A stretch of DNA of 47,146 nt from Nitrospirota bacterium (lineage in GTDB: Bacteria > Nitrospirota > Nitrospiria > SBBL01 > JAADHI01). Made by a program: the position numbers and the translations under genes. The stretch spans positions 1 to 47,146 of the forward strand of contig JAJDBT010000102.1 of the NCBI GenBank assembly GCA_029261215.1, written 5' to 3'. Positions 46,722 to 47,146 of the stretch are shown here, in pieces (the stretch's first letter is position 1; every line of letters begins with the position of its first letter). The notes beneath the pieces are model-generated. The model ran no database searches and was not told the origin of the DNA. It saw nothing but the letters and a program-made list of their open reading frames with translations.

Positions 46722-47008
46722 GCCACGGCCTCTTCCTTGAGTTCGTCAGCCTCTGCGGTTAATTCGCCGGAGAAGGCTTTTTGTAGTAAAGACTGTTTGA
46801 ATTCTTTTAGTGAACTGAGTTTTTGTTGATAAATTACCTCAAGTCGCTGGGATTCGATTGCAATGGCATCTAGTTGCTCAGCAATTATTTTCTGCTCGGA
46901 AACATCCGGTAAAAAAACGGAGTATTGAAACAGGTGATCACGGTTTACTTTTGGCATTCCCGCGCGAGCTGACCCAGCTATGGCATATTCAGTAAATTTA
47001 TTACTTAG
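46718..47008 (-). pseudogene. hsdS: hsdS (type I specificity subunit), 3'-terminal fragment
   Basis: About 96 codons remain: LSNKFTEYAIAGSARAG then MPKVNRDHLFQYSVFLPDV, SEQKIIAEQLDAIAIESQRLEV and the long coiled coil LKEFKQSLLQKAFSGEL. This is the end of the second target recognition domain and the C-terminal conserved helix of HsdS. Upstream, in frame, a TAG at 47009-47011 ends the similarity, so both recognition domains are almost wholly gone. An internal ATG at 46957 could make a 79-residue piece. Without HsdM and a whole HsdS, this restriction system is probably inactive here. Confidence 0.75.
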
Positions 47009-47035
47009 CTATACGTAACATATCCTGCTTTTGGT

Positions 47036-47146
47036 TCAGTTGTTTATTGCGATTGGGATAAAATTGTTCATTCCCAATCCATCTTCTGCGGTTTCTTGAC
47101 TCCTCATCAGAACGACCTCAATGGCCTTATAATAGTCTCTCTGTAC
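47036..47146 (-). CDS. Unidentified C-terminal fragment at the right edge
   Basis: An open frame enters from the right edge and ends at 47036: VQRDYYKAIEVVL, MRSQETAEDGLGMNNF and so on, 36 codons. A second open frame over the same DNA ends GNEQFYPNRNKQLNQKQDM. Neither is recognised, so this may be unrelated sequence that replaced the 5' part of hsdS and hsdM. Confidence 0.25.
   Translation of the reverse strand, partial: VQRDYYKAIEVVLMRSQETAEDGLGMNNFIPIAINN

Overview
The window reads as a bacterial chromosome of moderate GC from a Gram-negative organism. It carries a complete Kdo (LPS core sugar) supply set, a LpxL-type acyltransferase, a LolA-like protein and periplasmic proteases. Also present are flagellar-type genes, a GGDEF enzyme and a PATAN-domain protein, a mix common in Deltaproteobacteria and Nitrospirota grade lineages. 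The taxonomic placement is an inference; no rRNA or marker tree is available. Start codons GTG and TTG are frequent.

Layout. Positions 1-165 hold the end of an insertion sequence whose transposase runs off the left edge; it abuts a LolA-like gene. A CvfB-type S1 RNA-binding protein and a convergent alternative-oxidase-like diiron protein follow, then a decayed IS256-family element (about 2846-4144). A DegP/HtrA protease (minus) is divergent from a two-gene isoprenoid operon: a geranylgeranyl-reductase-like flavoprotein and a phytoene/squalene synthase. Next come a diheme cytochrome (minus, with a homopolymer at its start), a YehS-like protein, a FliK-like/FlhX flagellar pair, a gluzincin peptidase, a YaeQ protein, an RNase HI and small proteins. 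A 3'-half tRNA remnant lies at 16821-16866, a likely old integration scar. CBS-GGDEF, PurT and a HEPN-like protein follow.

From 20.3 to 30.25 kb lies a long plus-strand pyrimidine operon: promoter, PyrR-type RNA site, intrinsic terminator, pyrR-pyrB-pyrC-carA-sppA-carB-greA, a SAM hydrolase and a small membrane protein. From 30.28 to 42.03 kb everything is on the minus strand. Read in transcription order it is kdsA-kdsC-talC/fsa-kdsB, then pyrG-kdsD-lpxL-like-pgsA, then plsY-TPR protein-PATAN protein, then an RCK_C protein. These blocks supply Kdo, CTP for its activation, and acyl and phospholipid chemistry, so they form an envelope-biogenesis locus.

The right end (42.1-47.1 kb, minus) holds a YgjP-like metallopeptidase and a type I restriction locus: a truncated hsdS, a 46-codon ORF, a RhuM-Fic fusion and hsdR, coupled by overlaps. 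HsdR carries three tandem CxxCx4CxC motifs. No CRISPR array, rRNA or intact tRNA was seen. The observations most worth following are the PyrR attenuator in a Gram-negative operon, the restriction locus with RhuM-Fic and the cysteine-repeat HsdR, homopolymer tracts at or in two genes, a perfect 15-bp palindrome beside DnaA-box-like sites, and the alternative-oxidase gene near isoprenoid genes.
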